In this document: positions 1 to 7,592 of the stretch, in pieces
How positions within the stretch are numbered: the stretch's first letter is position 1
Layout: the number at the start of each line of letters is the position of its first letter
Assembly: GCA_002491115.1 (NCBI GenBank)
Contig: DKVI01000085.1
Coordinates: 1 to 57,285, forward strand
From: Lachnospiraceae bacterium UBA7182
GTDB taxonomy: Bacteria; Bacillota; Clostridia; Lachnospirales; Lachnospiraceae
Reading direction: 5' to 3'
Length of the DNA stretch: 57,285 bases
Notes under the pieces: model-generated
Databases searched by the model: none
Told to the model about the DNA's origin: nothing
The model's input: the letters and a program-made list of their open reading frames with translations, nothing else
Position numbers and translations under genes: made by a program

Positions 1-1
1 C

Positions 2-1057
2 CCCATAACGAACTTCAAAAAGGGCGGCATCTTCTACCACCTTTGCCGCATGTTAGTGACCATATACATAGAGCTGAAGGAGCTTGCCCGTGTCATAGTC
101 AATAGCTGCTTCATCAAACATGCTGAAGGTGACTGGCTGAAGATTAAGGCAGCCGACTATTCAAAGCAGCAGAAGGAGGCAAAAGCGGCAAAGGGCTATG
201 TGACCATATACAGGAATGAGTATAACAATGCCCTTCAGGTGACGAAGGGACATTGCTTCAAGACGGAGCCGGATGCCGGGGGCAAGGAGCTGAAGTTCTA
301 CTGCTGTGAGAACACGGTCATTGATGCCGGGGAGCCTGTAGGAAGGGTGCTTGTGGAGGCAGAGGCACCCGGAACCTATTACAACATAGCACCGGGAAGG
401 ATAACCATATCCATGATACACCTTGACGGTATGGATTATGTGACGAATGAGGAGGACTGGCTCTTTGAAGAGGGAGCCGAGGAGGAAGACCTTGAAGACC
501 TCCGGGACAGGTGCATGAGCTCATGGGCGGAACTGGCAACAAGAACCATAGAGGAGAAGCTCCGGAACGCTGCCAAGTCTGTCCCCGGTGTACTGGATGC
601 CCGGATAGATGCACAGCATCCAAGGGGACAGGGCACCGTGGACGTGATTGTCACGGGGGCAGCCGGGGAAGCATCACCGGAACTCATACGGAGGGTCGGG
701 GAAGCCATAGAGCCATTGAAGGGCAACTATGAGGACTACCTTGTGAAATCCAGTGAGGTAGTGCGGCAGGCGTTTGAGCTTGTGGTATACCTTGCTGAAG
801 ATGCGGCAACGGATGGCGTGGATGCACAGGCAGTAAAGCTCATTGAGGAGATGATGGCACTGACAAGGGGAGAGATGAACACCCTGTACAGGGACAGCAT
901 CATCCAAGTGCTTAGTACCAAGATTGACAATTACAGGAAGACGGACATCTTGCAGCCATCAGGGGACATGCTGCTTGGACAGGATAAGGTCATCATGGCA
1001 GGGGACATCAATGTGACTGTCAGGAACGTAGCACAGGGCACAAGGGGGAAGGAGTGA
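2..1057 (+). CDS. Baseplate J-like phage tail protein (5' end outside window)
   Basis: The frame is open from the window edge, so the N-terminus is missing. An internal ATG at position 50 is probably not the start, because the upstream codons read ITNFKKGGIFYHLCR and fit the family's N-terminal region. Further on come an EGDWLKIKAADY stretch, a central segment with APGTYYNIAPG, and a C-terminal half of helical and beta segments (VPGVLDARI, GTVDVIVTG). This order is typical of the baseplate J/gp47 family, which forms the wedge of contractile phage tails. The stop lies 7 nt before the next tail gene, so the genes are probably co-transcribed. The assignment comes from family pattern and tail-gene context. 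It could be a tailocin rather than a phage protein. Confidence 0.8.
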   Translation, partial: PITNFKKGGIFYHLCRMLVTIYIELKELARVIVNSCFIKHAEGDWLKIKAADYSKQQKEAKAAKGYVTIYRNEYNNALQVTKGHCFKTEPDAGGKELKFYCCENTVIDAGEPVGRVLVEAEAPGTYYNIAPGRITISMIHLDGMDYVTNEEDWLFEEGAEEEDLEDLRDRCMSSWAELATRTIEEKLRNAAKSVPGVLDARIDAQHPRGQGTVDVIVTGAAGEASPELIRRVGEAIEPLKGNYEDYLVKSSEVVRQAFELVVYLAEDAATDGVDAQAVKLIEEMMALTRGEMNTLYRDSIIQVLSTKIDNYRKTDILQPSGDMLLGQDKVIMAGDINVTVRNVAQGTRGKE

Positions 1058-1064
1058 TGCCGCC

Positions 1065-2366
1065 ATGATAGAGAATTTCATTGAATACATGTGGTATCTG
1101 CTCACCACTCCGCTGAAGAAGCTGAAGAAAGCCCTGAATAAGTGGTACATCCTCTGCAAGGTGTTCGGCAGGAGGTTTGACGAAGCGAAGGAGGACATCC
1201 TCCGGGCAAGGGATGAGGGCATGGTTGCCACATGCAGCCATGAGATGCTCCCGGTACATGGGGCGGACAGGAGGCTGACCCGGTATGAGGGGGAGCATCC
1301 GGAGAACTACCGCTCAAGAATAGCCATGTATGATGAGCTCTGCAAGCTTGGGGGCACCAATGAGGGGGTTCTGCTTGCTGTGAAGACCCTTGGCTATGCC
1401 TCCCCGGTTCTTGTGAGGGCAAATGAGCTGACAGGCTTTGTACACTTCACGCTTGACGGAAGCTGGCTCCTTGACGGGAGCCGGGCATTGGAGTCCGACA
1501 CCCTTGAGAACAGGTGGGCGGAGTTCTACATAGTCATTGTCATGGATGCGGATGAGGAGCATCCTATCAGCTTTGACATCATGCGGAAGACCGTCAGGAA
1601 ATGGAAAGAGGTGGGGGCGAAGGACAACTACTTCTTCAGATACAACTTGAGCATCCGGGAGATATACAGCTCTAGCTTCCTTGCTGTGCTTTATAAGAAG
1701 TACCTCTACTATTATGACTATCTGAAGACAGATGGCATGTGGGAACTGGATGGGAGCCATGTACTGGATGCACAGATGAGTCCCATCAGCACCCGGATAG
1801 GGTACCGATATGAGAGCAGCTATGGGCTCCATGAAGCCGGGCTTGCAGCCATGGCATACATTTATTCCTGCTGTATGGCGGAGAGTGCCATCCTGAAGGC
1901 GGCATACAGCTTCAGGATGCACTATTTTGACTACCTGAAGACGGATGGCTCATGGATGACAGATGGAAGCCACATGGCGGATGCGGAGCTGTCCCCAAGG
2001 GACATGAGATGGGGCACAACCTTCCGCCATCAGCATGAAGAGAGTCTGCTCTTGAAGCAGCGGTACCGGATGCAGCCCTGCAAGGGGTCGCACAGCATCA
2101 GGAAGGCATTGGAGCGGTACCGGATGGTCATCCACTATTTTGACTATCTGAAGCTCAACGGGCTTTGGAAGCTGAATGGCTCCCGGCTCATGGGGGCACA
2201 GAGGAGTGAATACACCACCAAGCAGGAATACCGCTTTGGTGTAGGATATACAAGGGAGTACAGGGTCATATGGCATGAAGAGCACAACCTCATCTTCCTT
2301 GATGGAACATGGAGCCTTGATGGTTCCAAAACAATAGATGCTTGGCAGAAAACGGAGGTATTGTAG
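1065..2366 (+). CDS. Phage tail protein with 71-residue internal repeats
   Basis: A 433-residue protein. The N-terminal ~115 residues look like the tail protein I/YmfQ-type partner that follows baseplate J in contractile tails (GADRRLTRYEGEHPENYRSR is followed by a helical stretch). From residue 127 the protein carries five copies of a motif of the form DGxWxLDGSxxLDA, near residues 127, 216, 287, 358 and 409. Three of them start with Y-[YF]-D-Y-L-K and are spaced exactly 71 residues apart. The repeats suggest a fibrous or beta-rich structural region near the baseplate. The gene starts 7 nt after baseplate J, and its stop precedes the next start by 1 nt. Its tail role is inferred from position. 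Confidence 0.7.
   Translation: MIENFIEYMWYLLTTPLKKLKKALNKWYILCKVFGRRFDEAKEDILRARDEGMVATCSHEMLPVHGADRRLTRYEGEHPENYRSRIAMYDELCKLGGTNEGVLLAVKTLGYASPVLVRANELTGFVHFTLDGSWLLDGSRALESDTLENRWAEFYIVIVMDADEEHPISFDIMRKTVRKWKEVGAKDNYFFRYNLSIREIYSSSFLAVLYKKYLYYYDYLKTDGMWELDGSHVLDAQMSPISTRIGYRYESSYGLHEAGLAAMAYIYSCCMAESAILKAAYSFRMHYFDYLKTDGSWMTDGSHMADAELSPRDMRWGTTFRHQHEESLLLKQRYRMQPCKGSHSIRKALERYRMVIHYFDYLKLNGLWKLNGSRLMGAQRSEYTTKQEYRFGVGYTREYRVIWHEEHNLIFLDGTWSLDGSKTIDAWQKTEVL
1710..2342 (+). repeat. In-gene 213-bp repeats of the tail protein
   Basis: Three consecutive units begin at about 1710, 1923 and 2136, each starting with codons for Y-[YF]-D-Y-L-K followed by the DGxWxLDGS core. A shorter fourth core lies near 2289 and a first core near 1443. 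The 213-bp period keeps frame. Sequence between the cores has diverged strongly, so this is an old duplication. Confidence 0.7.
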
Positions 2367-2367
2367 A

Positions 2368-2748
2368 ATGGCAACAAAAAGCGTAATAACCAAAATCAGA
2401 AGAAAGAAGATGGCTGAAGCAAGCCATACAACCGGGAGCATTGCAAAGATAACGCACATTGCACTTGGTTCTGGCGGTGTCAATGCAGATGGCACCGTGA
2501 TTGTGCCGCTTGCGGAGAATGTGGCACTGAAGAGTGAGGTGGTGAGAAAGCCCTATACTTCATCAACCAAGACTTCAGACACATCCTATGAGTACACCAT
2601 CAAGCTTGAAGAGAATGAGCTTGTGGGTACCTTCATCAGCGAGATGGCACTGATTGATGAGGATGGTGATGTGGTGGCGTTCTCAAATTTCCTTGCAAAA
2701 GGCAAGGATGAGACAGAGGTGACATTCACCATTGAAGACAACTATTAA
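2368..2748 (+). CDS. Small phage tail-fibre/collar-like protein
   Basis: A 126-residue protein. ATG 2368 is chosen because GGAGG at 2354-2358 lies 9 nt upstream; an ATG at 2338 overlaps the previous gene and has no site. The sequence begins with a short basic segment (MATKSVITKIRRKK), then GSIAKITHIALGSGGVNADG and a beta-rich region ending in DETEVTFTIEDNY. The ITHIALGSGG and LVGTFISEMALIDEDGDVVA patterns resemble N-terminal domains of phage tail-fibre proteins. It sits between the tail protein and the DGR target, so it may be a fibre adaptor. Function is inferred from pattern and context. Confidence 0.65.
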   Translation: MATKSVITKIRRKKMAEASHTTGSIAKITHIALGSGGVNADGTVIVPLAENVALKSEVVRKPYTSSTKTSDTSYEYTIKLEENELVGTFISEMALIDEDGDVVAFSNFLAKGKDETEVTFTIEDNY

Positions 2749-2762
2749 GGAGGCAGAGGAAA

Positions 2763-3686
2763 ATGGCAAATTTAACAGCAGCAGCTAACCCGGAACTTGT
2801 CCTTGAGATGGAGGCAATGGAGCGGACTACCCCGGCACACTGTGATGAGTGGAACCGGAGGCATCAGCAGCTCCTTGACAATGACAAGTTCCTGCATGAA
2901 CAGATGAAAAATGTCTTTGTGAATAATGCAGGAGCCCATAATTCCATCTACAGGGGAAAGAACCTGACAAATGTGTATACCGTGGATGAAATTTGTGACC
3001 GTATTGAGTCCGGTACCTTTGAAGACCTATATATTGGTGACTACTTTGACAAGAGCATTACTACGAGCTTGGGAGGAACGGAGACGGTCAGGCTGATACT
3101 GGCAGGCTTTGACCTGTACTGGAATAACGGGGATACAGCATTGACTAGACATCATGCGGTGGTGGTTCCGAAAGACTGCTTTAAGACAACGGCAAAGATG
3201 AATGACAGCAATGTTACCACAGGCGGATATGCAGGCTCCAAGATGCACACAACAGTACTCCCTATTTATGAGGCGGCATTGAAAAATGTCCTGAATAATC
3301 ATATAATAGCATACAGGGGTCTGCTGACAACAAGTGTATCCGAGACAGGAAATTCCAATGCAGGAGCCGGATATACTGGCTATGCAAATAATTGGGAGTG
3401 GAAAGACACCAATCTTAGATTGATGAGTGAGATACAGGTATATGGTTCTAATGTGTTCAGCTCTTCATTCTATGATACAGGCGAAGCAAACATTCAGTTT
3501 CCGTTGTTCAGGTTAGCCCCTGACCTGAAGGTAGCAGGTCTTGGACATAACGGAAGCCGGATGTGGTATTGGTTGAGTGCTGTGGCGTCTGCGGCGGCGT
3601 TTGCTCTTTGTGGCCTTAGTGGTGGTAGTTACTATAGCGCCGCCGCTGGGGATGGTGGTGTCCGCCCGCATTTCTGTATCGGCTAA
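2763..3686 (+). CDS. DGR variable tail protein (C-terminal lectin-like variable domain)
   Basis: A 307-residue protein and the diversified target of the retroelement. Residues ~9-50 (DEWNRRHQQLLDNDKFL) resemble tail-fibre attachment helices. The C-terminal half, with W-x-L-S and a terminal GVRP motif, matches the formylglycine-enzyme/C-type-lectin-like fold used by DGR receptor-binding proteins. The last ~37 codons are the VR. Eight residues are diversified: 282, 284, 285, 286, 288, 290, 291 and 292, which now read L, G, L, S, G, Y, Y, S where the template encodes Asn. AGGAGG lies just before the ATG. The likely role is binding of a variable host surface ligand at the tail tip; the ligand cannot be read from sequence. 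Confidence 0.88.
   Translation: MANLTAAANPELVLEMEAMERTTPAHCDEWNRRHQQLLDNDKFLHEQMKNVFVNNAGAHNSIYRGKNLTNVYTVDEICDRIESGTFEDLYIGDYFDKSITTSLGGTETVRLILAGFDLYWNNGDTALTRHHAVVVPKDCFKTTAKMNDSNVTTGGYAGSKMHTTVLPIYEAALKNVLNNHIIAYRGLLTTSVSETGNSNAGAGYTGYANNWEWKDTNLRLMSEIQVYGSNVFSSSFYDTGEANIQFPLFRLAPDLKVAGLGHNGSRMWYWLSAVASAAAFALCGLSGGSYYSAAAGDGGVRPHFCIG
3572..3668 (+). repeat. DGR variable repeat (VR)
   Basis: This 97-bp segment is identical to the template at 4370-4466 except at 12 positions between 3606 and 3637, all of them adenines in the template. The last 29 bases (GC-rich, ending CCGCCCG) are invariant and sit where the initiation-of-mutagenic-homing element is expected. The VR ends 18 nt before the stop-codon end of the target gene. 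Confidence 0.95.
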
Positions 3687-3692
3687 TCTTTA

Positions 3693-3717
3693 ATCTGCCC
3701 CCTATATGGGGGCAGAT
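3693..3717 (+). other. Perfect hairpin downstream of the VR (DGR cruciform candidate)
   Basis: A perfect 10-bp stem (ATCTGCCCCC paired with GGGGGCAGAT) has a 5-nt loop (TATAT). It starts 24 nt after the VR and 6 nt after the target stop codon. There is no T-run after it, which argues against a simple terminator. Short inverted repeats just 3' of the VR are known to help target recognition in characterised DGRs. Confidence 0.7.
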
Positions 3718-3737
3718 GACCGGAGGGAGGAAAAAGG

Positions 3738-4328
3738 TTGAGCGTACTGAAAAACAAGCGAAGCGTGTCGAGCATGGAATTTTACCATAATGCCATAATG
3801 CTCCGGAAGGAGATAACCCTGTTATTGCTCCGGGACTTTGGCATCAAGGACAAAGTGCGGAGCATCAAGGCACTGTACGGAGTACAGGGCATGGAGCCGG
3901 AGGATGAGAAAAAGTTCCGGGAAATAATTGCAAAGTATGAAATGACTGCAAAAATTATTGAGGAATACCCGGCATGGCTCATAGACAAGATGCGGAGCAG
4001 CATGATGAACATAATGCACAACATGGTAATGAACATCACACAGGCGAACACCATATATCCAGTATGCGAAAGTGAATTTTATGACCGGAGGAACTTCCAA
4101 AACCATGCCATAGGAAACTGTGAGCAGCTCCTTCAGGAGATGCAATACATCATTTCCATCATCCCGGTGGATGCACAGAAGTACATGAGATATGTGGACA
4201 TGATTGAGAAGGAGATAGCCCTCCTGAAGGGATGGCGGAAGAGTGACAACAAAATCCTGAAGAAGATTAAGGAGTCCGAGGCAAAAAAAGCGGAAGGGAC
4301 TTCCCAAAACACCCAAAAGAAAGTATAA
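3738..4328 (+). CDS. avd: DGR accessory variability determinant (Avd-like)
   Basis: A 196-residue, mostly helical protein between target and template, the usual place for Avd. The TTG start at 3738 is chosen because GGAGGGAGG at 3722-3730 lies 7 nt upstream; the first ATG (3775) has no such site. The helices around residues 13-35, 55-100 and 120-165 fit the small helical-bundle Avd family, which forms a pentamer, binds the reverse transcriptase and the template RNA, and is needed for cDNA synthesis. The basic, K-rich C-terminus (residues ~165-196) could contact RNA. The call rests mainly on position, length and helical character. Confidence 0.8.
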   Translation: MSVLKNKRSVSSMEFYHNAIMLRKEITLLLLRDFGIKDKVRSIKALYGVQGMEPEDEKKFREIIAKYEMTAKIIEEYPAWLIDKMRSSMMNIMHNMVMNITQANTIYPVCESEFYDRRNFQNHAIGNCEQLLQEMQYIISIIPVDAQKYMRYVDMIEKEIALLKGWRKSDNKILKKIKESEAKKAEGTSQNTQKKV

Positions 4329-4635
4329 TTATCCGGGGCAAGCTTTGTATCAAGTGAAACAGCATCCCGTTGAGTGCTGTGGCGTCTGCGGCGGCGTTTG
4401 CTAATTGTAACAATAATGGTAATAGTAACAATAACGCCGCCGCTGGGGATGGTGGTGTCCGCCCGATTTCGTGTATATATGCTAAGTGTAGGCTACGAGC
4501 CGACATATGATACAGGAAAGGAAAGCTTGTCCTTCCGAAAGGTAAAGAAGCTCATCTTTTGTGTAGAGGGAAGGTGAGCAACATCTTGATGCACCCTGAT
4601 ACGTCAGTTGGTGCTAGAAACGAGGTGAAAACTCT
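4329..4635 (+). ncRNA. DGR template RNA region between avd and reverse transcriptase
   Basis: This 307-nt interval holds the TR at 4370-4466 and about 170 nt of 3' flank leading to the RT start. In studied DGRs, the TR transcript together with its 3' flank and the end of avd forms the structured RNA used for primed, adenine-mutagenic reverse transcription. An open frame of 67 codons at 4374-4577 crosses the TR but has no ribosome-binding site and is not called. The RNA ends cannot be fixed from sequence. Confidence 0.7.
4370..4466 (+). repeat. DGR template repeat (TR)
   Basis: This is the 97-bp counterpart of the VR, offset by exactly 798 bp. Its core at 4404-4436 is a run of codons built from AAT/AAC with TGT, GGT and AGT. 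Eight of the eleven codons are AAY. AAY codons cannot give stop codons when their adenines are randomised, a hallmark of DGR templates. All 12 VR/TR differences map to its adenines. Confidence 0.95.
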
Positions 4636-5835
4636 ATGAAAAATATGGAGTCTGTATATGATGCCAACTCCCTGATTGATGCTTTTAACAAGTCAAAGAA
4701 GGGGACAGCGTGGAAGGAGTCAGTACAGAGGTATGAAGCAAACCTTTTGAGGAATGTCAACCAGACACAAAAGGAGCTGAAGGATGGAAGCTATGAGCAG
4801 AAGGACTTTTATGAGTTTGACCTGAATGAAAGGGGGCATATCCGCCATATCAAGTCCATGCACATCTCTGACAGGGTAGTGCAGAGGTCGGTCTGTGACA
4901 ACGTGCTTGTCCCGGAGCTGTCCAAGTACCTCACATATGATAATGGGGCATCCATGGAAGGGAAGGGTATCCACTTTGCAAGGAAGCGGATGAGCACCCA
5001 CCTTCATAAGTTCTACAGGAAGCATAAGAGCAATGAAGGGTATGTGCTGCTGATTGATTTTAGCAAATTCTTTGACAACATCCCACATGATGGGCTGATA
5101 AAGGAGATGCGGAAAAAGATTGGCGATAAGGAGACCATGGGCTTCATTGAGAAGCTCATAGACACCTTCCGGGTGGATGTTTCGTACATGTCGGAGGAAG
5201 AATATGCTGACTGCATGAATACCCTGTACAACGCACTGGAACACGCTAAAATTGACAAGGCAGAGCTGACAGGCGAGAAGTACATGAAAAAGTCCGTTGG
5301 TATTGGGAGTCAAATATCTCAAATATCCGGAGTATACTATCCCACAAGGATAGACAACTACTGCAAGATTGTGAGAGGCATGAAATACTACGGACGGTAT
5401 ATGGATGACATCTATATCATCCATGAAAGCAAGGAGTTCCTGAAAGGGCTCCTGAACGACATCAGAGGGATATGTGATGAGTATGGGCTGTTTATCAATC
5501 CCAAAAAGACACAGATAGTCAAGCTGTCCCATGGCTTCACATTCCTTAAAATAAAATATAGTTTGACAGAGACAGGCAAGGTCATTGAACGTATCAGCAA
5601 GGACTCCGTTGTCAGGCAGCGGAGGAAGCTGAAAAAGCTCCGGAAGCTCTTGGATGAAGGGAAGGTATCCTTTGCGGATGTGAGATGCTCCTATGCCTCA
5701 TGGAGGGGTAGTGTGCAGCACTATGACTCCTATACCATTCTCAAAAACATGGACAAGCTCTTTGATGAGCTTTTCATCCATCCATTTATTGAAGGAGGAC
5801 ACAGCAATGAGCAAAACAAAAATGAGCAGAAATGA
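4636..5835 (+). CDS. DGR reverse transcriptase
   Basis: A 399-residue RNA-directed DNA polymerase. The palm motif with a catalytic aspartate is VLLIDFSKFFDNI (~residues 136-148), and the main catalytic box is GRYMDDIYII (~255-264). The segment before it, GIGSQISQISG, carries the SQ-type motif that separates DGR reverse transcriptases from retron and group II intron enzymes. Thumb-like sequence with INPKKTQIVK follows. There is no endonuclease or maturase domain. ATG 4636 has GAGGTG at 4621-4626. With Avd it copies the template RNA into cDNA with errors at adenines, which then replaces the VR. The 3' end overlaps the next gene by 29 nt. Confidence 0.95.
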   Translation: MKNMESVYDANSLIDAFNKSKKGTAWKESVQRYEANLLRNVNQTQKELKDGSYEQKDFYEFDLNERGHIRHIKSMHISDRVVQRSVCDNVLVPELSKYLTYDNGASMEGKGIHFARKRMSTHLHKFYRKHKSNEGYVLLIDFSKFFDNIPHDGLIKEMRKKIGDKETMGFIEKLIDTFRVDVSYMSEEEYADCMNTLYNALEHAKIDKAELTGEKYMKKSVGIGSQISQISGVYYPTRIDNYCKIVRGMKYYGRYMDDIYIIHESKEFLKGLLNDIRGICDEYGLFINPKKTQIVKLSHGFTFLKIKYSLTETGKVIERISKDSVVRQRRKLKKLRKLLDEGKVSFADVRCSYASWRGSVQHYDSYTILKNMDKLFDELFIHPFIEGGHSNEQNKNEQK

Positions 5836-6064
5836 GATAGAGCAGAAAATAAGAGACCTGAAGACCAAGCTCTCCTGTCAGGAGTCGGGTATTGGGGACT
5901 GGAAGATTGCCAAGTGCATTGAGTATTCTACCCTTGGGATGGAGCCGCCCTATGACCTTCAGGAGCTCCACAGACAGAGACAGCTTGTGAGAGATGAGAT
6001 TGGAGCCCTTGAGGAGGAGCTTGCCAAGTACAAAGACGAGGAAGAAGCTCCTGCTGAAGAGTAG
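5807..6064 (+). CDS. Small coiled-coil protein downstream of the DGR reverse transcriptase
   Basis: An 85-residue protein. ATG 5807 is preferred over an upstream ATG because AAGGAGG at 5792-5798 lies just before it. It overlaps the RT by 29 nt in another frame, which suggests translational coupling. Two charged helices (residues ~5-25 and ~52-75, with RQRQLVRDEIGALEEELAKY) flank a conserved-looking GIGDWKIAKC patch and a PYDL segment. Small proteins of this type occur near phage tail-fibre and DGR genes. The function is unknown. It could assist the RT or target protein, or be a tail-fibre chaperone. Confidence 0.7.
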   Translation: MSKTKMSRNEIEQKIRDLKTKLSCQESGIGDWKIAKCIEYSTLGMEPPYDLQELHRQRQLVRDEIGALEEELAKYKDEEEAPAEE

Positions 6065-6094
6065 GCGTTATTAGCAAAATTACTGTCAAAAAAG

Positions 6095-6117
6095 CGGAGG
6101 GTTCTGCCCTCCGTTTC
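6095..6117 (+). terminator. Rho-independent terminator of the DGR/tail transcript
   Basis: A 7-bp GC-rich stem CGGAGGG/CCCTCCG with a 5-nt loop is followed by TTTCGT. It starts 30 nt after the last gene of the element. The T-run is short. Confidence 0.75.
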
Positions 6118-6147
6118 GTGTCTGTAAAATCGGGAAATATTTCCGGA

Positions 6148-6192
6148 AAGTTTTTGTCAAAAGTTTTGAGAAGTTTTGTCAAAAATTTTGAG
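6148..6192. repeat. Tandem 22-bp repeat at the element/host junction
   Basis: Two near-identical adjacent copies, each about AAGTTTTGTCAAAA plus TTTTGAG, occupy 6148-6170 and 6171-6192. They lie between the last phage-type gene and a host gene that lacks its 5' half. This may mark an attachment-site junction. A stop in the second copy (TGA 6189-6191) closes the frame of the host gene remnant. Confidence 0.5.
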
Positions 6193-6218
6193 CGGCTACA
6201 CCTGCGGATGTCCGCGAT

Positions 6219-6638
6219 ATGGATCTGAAAGAAAAAGAAGCGGTCCGAAGTAAAAGTAACCCCGATTTGTGGAAACTTGTATCCGTTATTTTACTGTGCA
6301 TCCTGTTGTTCCCGATCATTGTCCCTTTGTTTCTGGCACTGATCGGCGCAGCGGTGGGTATACTGGCGGCCATTGCGGGTATTGCCATAGGAGCCGTCGC
6401 GGCGGCCGTAGCGCTGCCGGTGGCAGGAGTCCTGCTTATGATGGTGGCGGTTTACAATCTGTTCTTTTCTCCCGCCATCGGTCTTGTGATGGGCGGCATC
6501 GGATGTGTACTGCTTTCTTTCGGTATCCTTCTGTTTTTACTGGTTGTGTGGATATGCAGGGCGCTGGTTCCGTCTCTGATCCGGGCGCTTGTGTCCATGA
6601 TCCGTTATCCTCTTAGAAAGGCAGGTATTGTAAAATGA
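6219..6638 (+). CDS. Truncated HAAS/DUF1700-type membrane protein (C-terminal half only)
   Basis: 139 residues with a short charged N-terminus, then nearly continuous hydrophobic segments (~residues 20-45, 48-75, 80-115), and a basic tail (RYPLRKAG). This matches the C-terminal membrane half of HAAS-domain proteins, which sit between a PadR regulator and DUF4097 proteins. The N-terminal signal-transduction domain of ~80-100 residues is absent. The frame runs upstream only to a TGA at 6189 in the tandem repeat, and no convincing ribosome-binding site precedes the ATG. The 3' end overlaps the next gene by 4 nt, as in an intact operon. It is probably a gene broken by insertion of the phage element and may not be translated. 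Confidence 0.65.
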   Translation: MDLKEKEAVRSKSNPDLWKLVSVILLCILLFPIIVPLFLALIGAAVGILAAIAGIAIGAVAAAVALPVAGVLLMMVAVYNLFFSPAIGLVMGGIGCVLLSFGILLFLLVVWICRALVPSLIRALVSMIRYPLRKAGIVK

Positions 6639-7576
6639 AAATGATCACGAAGCTCTGTGTTATAATCAGTATGGCGCTGCTTTTGCTGGGCGCTGCCGGC
6701 ATCGGCGTCGGCGTACTTATGGGGGCGACGCCTTCCAGGATACTTTATGAGGGAAAATATCCGGGAAGACTTTCCCTTCGGTCAAGACTGGAAACAGAAT
6801 CTCCGGGCAGTTTACCGTCTCTGTCGGGAAAGAATCCCACGCAGTCGGAAGAATACTATGAATTTAAAGACATTGAAAGCCTGGATCTGGATCTCGGACT
6901 CTGTGAACTTCAATTCCACACGCACGACGAAGATTATATCGCTGTCTGTGCGGATCATACAAAGGATTACTTTAAATGCCGGCAGAGCAAGGATACGCTG
7001 GTTTTGAAAGACGACCGCCCCACCTCCACCATAAGCGACAGCATGAAAAAAGCGCTGGTGCTGGATCTCTATCTGCCCGAACAGGAGTACGACGAGATTT
7101 GTATCGATATGGGCGCCGGCAATATAACGCTGGATACTCTGTCAGCGGACAATGTCGAGATTGACAACGGGGCCGGAAACGTGACCATCCGCACACTCAC
7201 CTGCGAGGACCTGGCCGTAAGCACCGGTGTCGGGGAAGTGACGGCGGACGCGCTTTTGGTATCGGACACGACGAGTATCGAGGTTGGTACGGGAAATATC
7301 ACAGTCGCGCAGTTTGCAGGGGAAAATCTGCAGGTGGACTGCGGGATGGGAAATGCGCAGGTGGTGGCCGACGGCAGAAAAGAAGGCTATGATTATACGG
7401 TGCAGGCCGCTTTTGGAAGCGTATGCCTGAACCATCAGGCGCAGGAATACCAGGGACATCATCATGGCGCTTATGAAAGCGATCCCTTCTGCCTGGAATC
7501 CAGACACGGCGCCGGACGGCAGATCTCCATGCAGTGCGGTATGGGGAATGCAGAACTGAATTTTACTGAGGAATGA
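6635..7576 (+). CDS. DUF4097-family beta-strand repeat protein, membrane anchored
   Basis: A 313-residue protein. One N-terminal membrane segment (residues ~5-30, LCVIISMALLLLGAAGIGVG) is followed by an extracellular region with repeated short beta strands of the type GAGNITLDTL, GAGNVTIRTL, GTGNITVAQF and GMGNAQVVAD. This strand repeat with G-x-G-N turns defines the DUF4097 beta-helix-like family. It commonly lies in PadR/HAAS operons with PspC and may act in envelope-stress sensing; that role is inferred. It starts inside the upstream gene (ATGA overlap) and is followed by PspC 16 nt later. Confidence 0.8.
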   Translation: MKMITKLCVIISMALLLLGAAGIGVGVLMGATPSRILYEGKYPGRLSLRSRLETESPGSLPSLSGKNPTQSEEYYEFKDIESLDLDLGLCELQFHTHDEDYIAVCADHTKDYFKCRQSKDTLVLKDDRPTSTISDSMKKALVLDLYLPEQEYDEICIDMGAGNITLDTLSADNVEIDNGAGNVTIRTLTCEDLAVSTGVGEVTADALLVSDTTSIEVGTGNITVAQFAGENLQVDCGMGNAQVVADGRKEGYDYTVQAAFGSVCLNHQAQEYQGHHHGAYESDPFCLESRHGAGRQISMQCGMGNAELNFTEE

Positions 7577-7592
7577 GAAAGGAAATAATAAG

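Noticed and set aside
3693..3717. Hairpin after the VR as an ordinary rho-independent terminator
   Set aside because: No T-run follows, and avd and RT lie directly downstream in the same direction.
4374..4577. 67-codon frame across the DGR template repeat
   Set aside because: It has no ribosome-binding site and lies in the template RNA. Its sequence is explained by the TR.
2..6064. Deciding between prophage and tailocin
   Set aside because: Head, packaging, lysis and integrase genes would lie outside the window, so the choice cannot be made here.
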